From: Euzebyaceae bacterium
Lineage (GTDB): Bacteria; Actinomycetota; Nitriliruptoria; Euzebyales; Egibacteraceae
NCBI GenBank assembly: GCA_013696915.1
Contig: JACCXR010000076.1
Location: 1-13,143, forward strand
Direction of reading: 5' to 3'
Length of the DNA: 13,143 nt
The position numbers and the translations under genes are program-made. Shown one piece after another: positions 12,848 through 13,143 of this stretch. Below the pieces are notes generated by a model. It worked only from the letters and a program-made list of their open reading frames with translations. It was not told the origin of the DNA and searched no databases. Within the stretch, counting starts at the first letter, position 1; every line of letters starts with the position of its first letter.

Positions 12848-13143
12848 ATGACCGAGCTGCCCCGCCCGTACCCCGGCTACCTCGAGCGTCTCGCCGAGCG
12901 GATGGCGGCGGACATGGCGGCCACGGACCCGCTCACCTCCGCACACCGCGGCGCGCCGGAGCCGCTGCGGGCAGCGGCCGCGTCGTCGGTCGAGGGCCTG
13001 GCCGGCGAGCTCGTCGCACTGTCCCACGAGATCCACGCCCACCCCGAGCTCGGGTTCGGAGAGCACCGCGCCGCCGCTGCGGTCGCCGGGCTGGTCCGCG
13101 CGCGCGGCCACGAGGTGGAGGTCGGCGCGTACGGCCTGCCGAC
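12848..13143 (+). CDS. M20-family amidohydrolase/peptidase, N-terminal part (cut by window)
   Basis: Zinc-dependent amidohydrolases of the M20D/AbgB group remove acyl or aminobenzoyl groups from amino acids. Only the first 98 codons are present. LSHEIHAHPELGFGEHRAAAAV at about 59-80 is the family's opening signature (a variant of LR-x-L-H-x-x-PEL-x-x-x-E), and LVRARGHEVEVGAYGLPT continues it. The roughly 55-residue N-terminal extension before this motif is common in the amidohydrolase subfamily. The zinc ligands lie beyond the window. The ATG at 12848 sits 7 nt after TAGCCT, and 23 bp separate the gene from the small membrane protein on the same strand. Its own -10 suggests independent transcription. 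Confidence 0.85.
   Translation, partial: MTELPRPYPGYLERLAERMAADMAATDPLTSAHRGAPEPLRAAAASSVEGLAGELVALSHEIHAHPELGFGEHRAAAAVAGLVRARGHEVEVGAYGLP

Noticed and set aside
1..13143. Insertion sequences, CRISPR arrays or prophage
   Set aside because: I saw no transposase or integrase motifs, no regularly spaced repeats and no phage genes on either strand. The tRNA-Sec 3' end shows no obvious duplicated attachment site within the window.

Overview
The window is GC-rich (roughly 70%) chromosomal DNA. It most resembles a high-GC actinobacterium, possibly of the Thermoleophilia/Solirubrobacterales type, but no 16S or marker gene fixes the taxon. Supporting signs are many GTG starts, several genes with a TANNNT box only 6-7 nt upstream of the start codon (typical of leaderless actinobacterial transcripts), a PAC2-family protein, an Ada-AlkA fusion, and protein features seen in actinobacterial families. 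Long open frames opposite real genes are a by-product of the GC content and are not annotated.

Layout from left to right. (1) 1-2236, minus: an exported protein, cut by the window edge, in which a glycerophosphodiester phosphodiesterase (GDPD) domain sits inside a phytase-like esterase beta-propeller. The GDPD motifs appear in circularly permuted order. (2) 2424-3516, minus: a RES/Xre-type (MbcTA-like) toxin-antitoxin pair. The antitoxin is intact; the toxin frame is broken by an apparent one-base deletion. (3) 3564-6670, minus: boxC and boxB, the ring-cleaving and ring-epoxidising enzymes of the aerobic benzoyl-CoA pathway. They are translationally coupled and lie behind a promoter that overlaps a palindromic operator. 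(4) 6751-7698: a scrambled zone with decayed reading frames, an intact SAM methyltransferase (plus strand) and a short decayed copy of part of boxC. (5) 7699-9662, minus: an alkylation-repair operon of an Ada-type sensor/AlkA glycosylase fusion followed by ogt. (6) 9735-11573, minus: a PAC2-family protein and a RarD-type EamA transporter. (7) 11676-11771, plus: a selenocysteine tRNA (selC, anticodon TCA), then a multi-pass membrane protein, a 32-residue single-span membrane protein and the start of an M20 amidohydrolase.

Functionally, boxCB belong to aromatic-acid catabolism; boxA, benzoate-CoA ligase and the downstream aldehyde dehydrogenase are not here. The Ada-AlkA/Ogt pair splits the E. 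coli Ada functions over two proteins and adds a glycosylase. selC implies that the genome decodes UGA as selenocysteine, although no selenoprotein is seen here. The most unusual items are the permuted GDPD-in-propeller enzyme, the broken RES toxin, the boxC operator, the boxC relic, and selC beside an uncharacterised membrane-protein pair.
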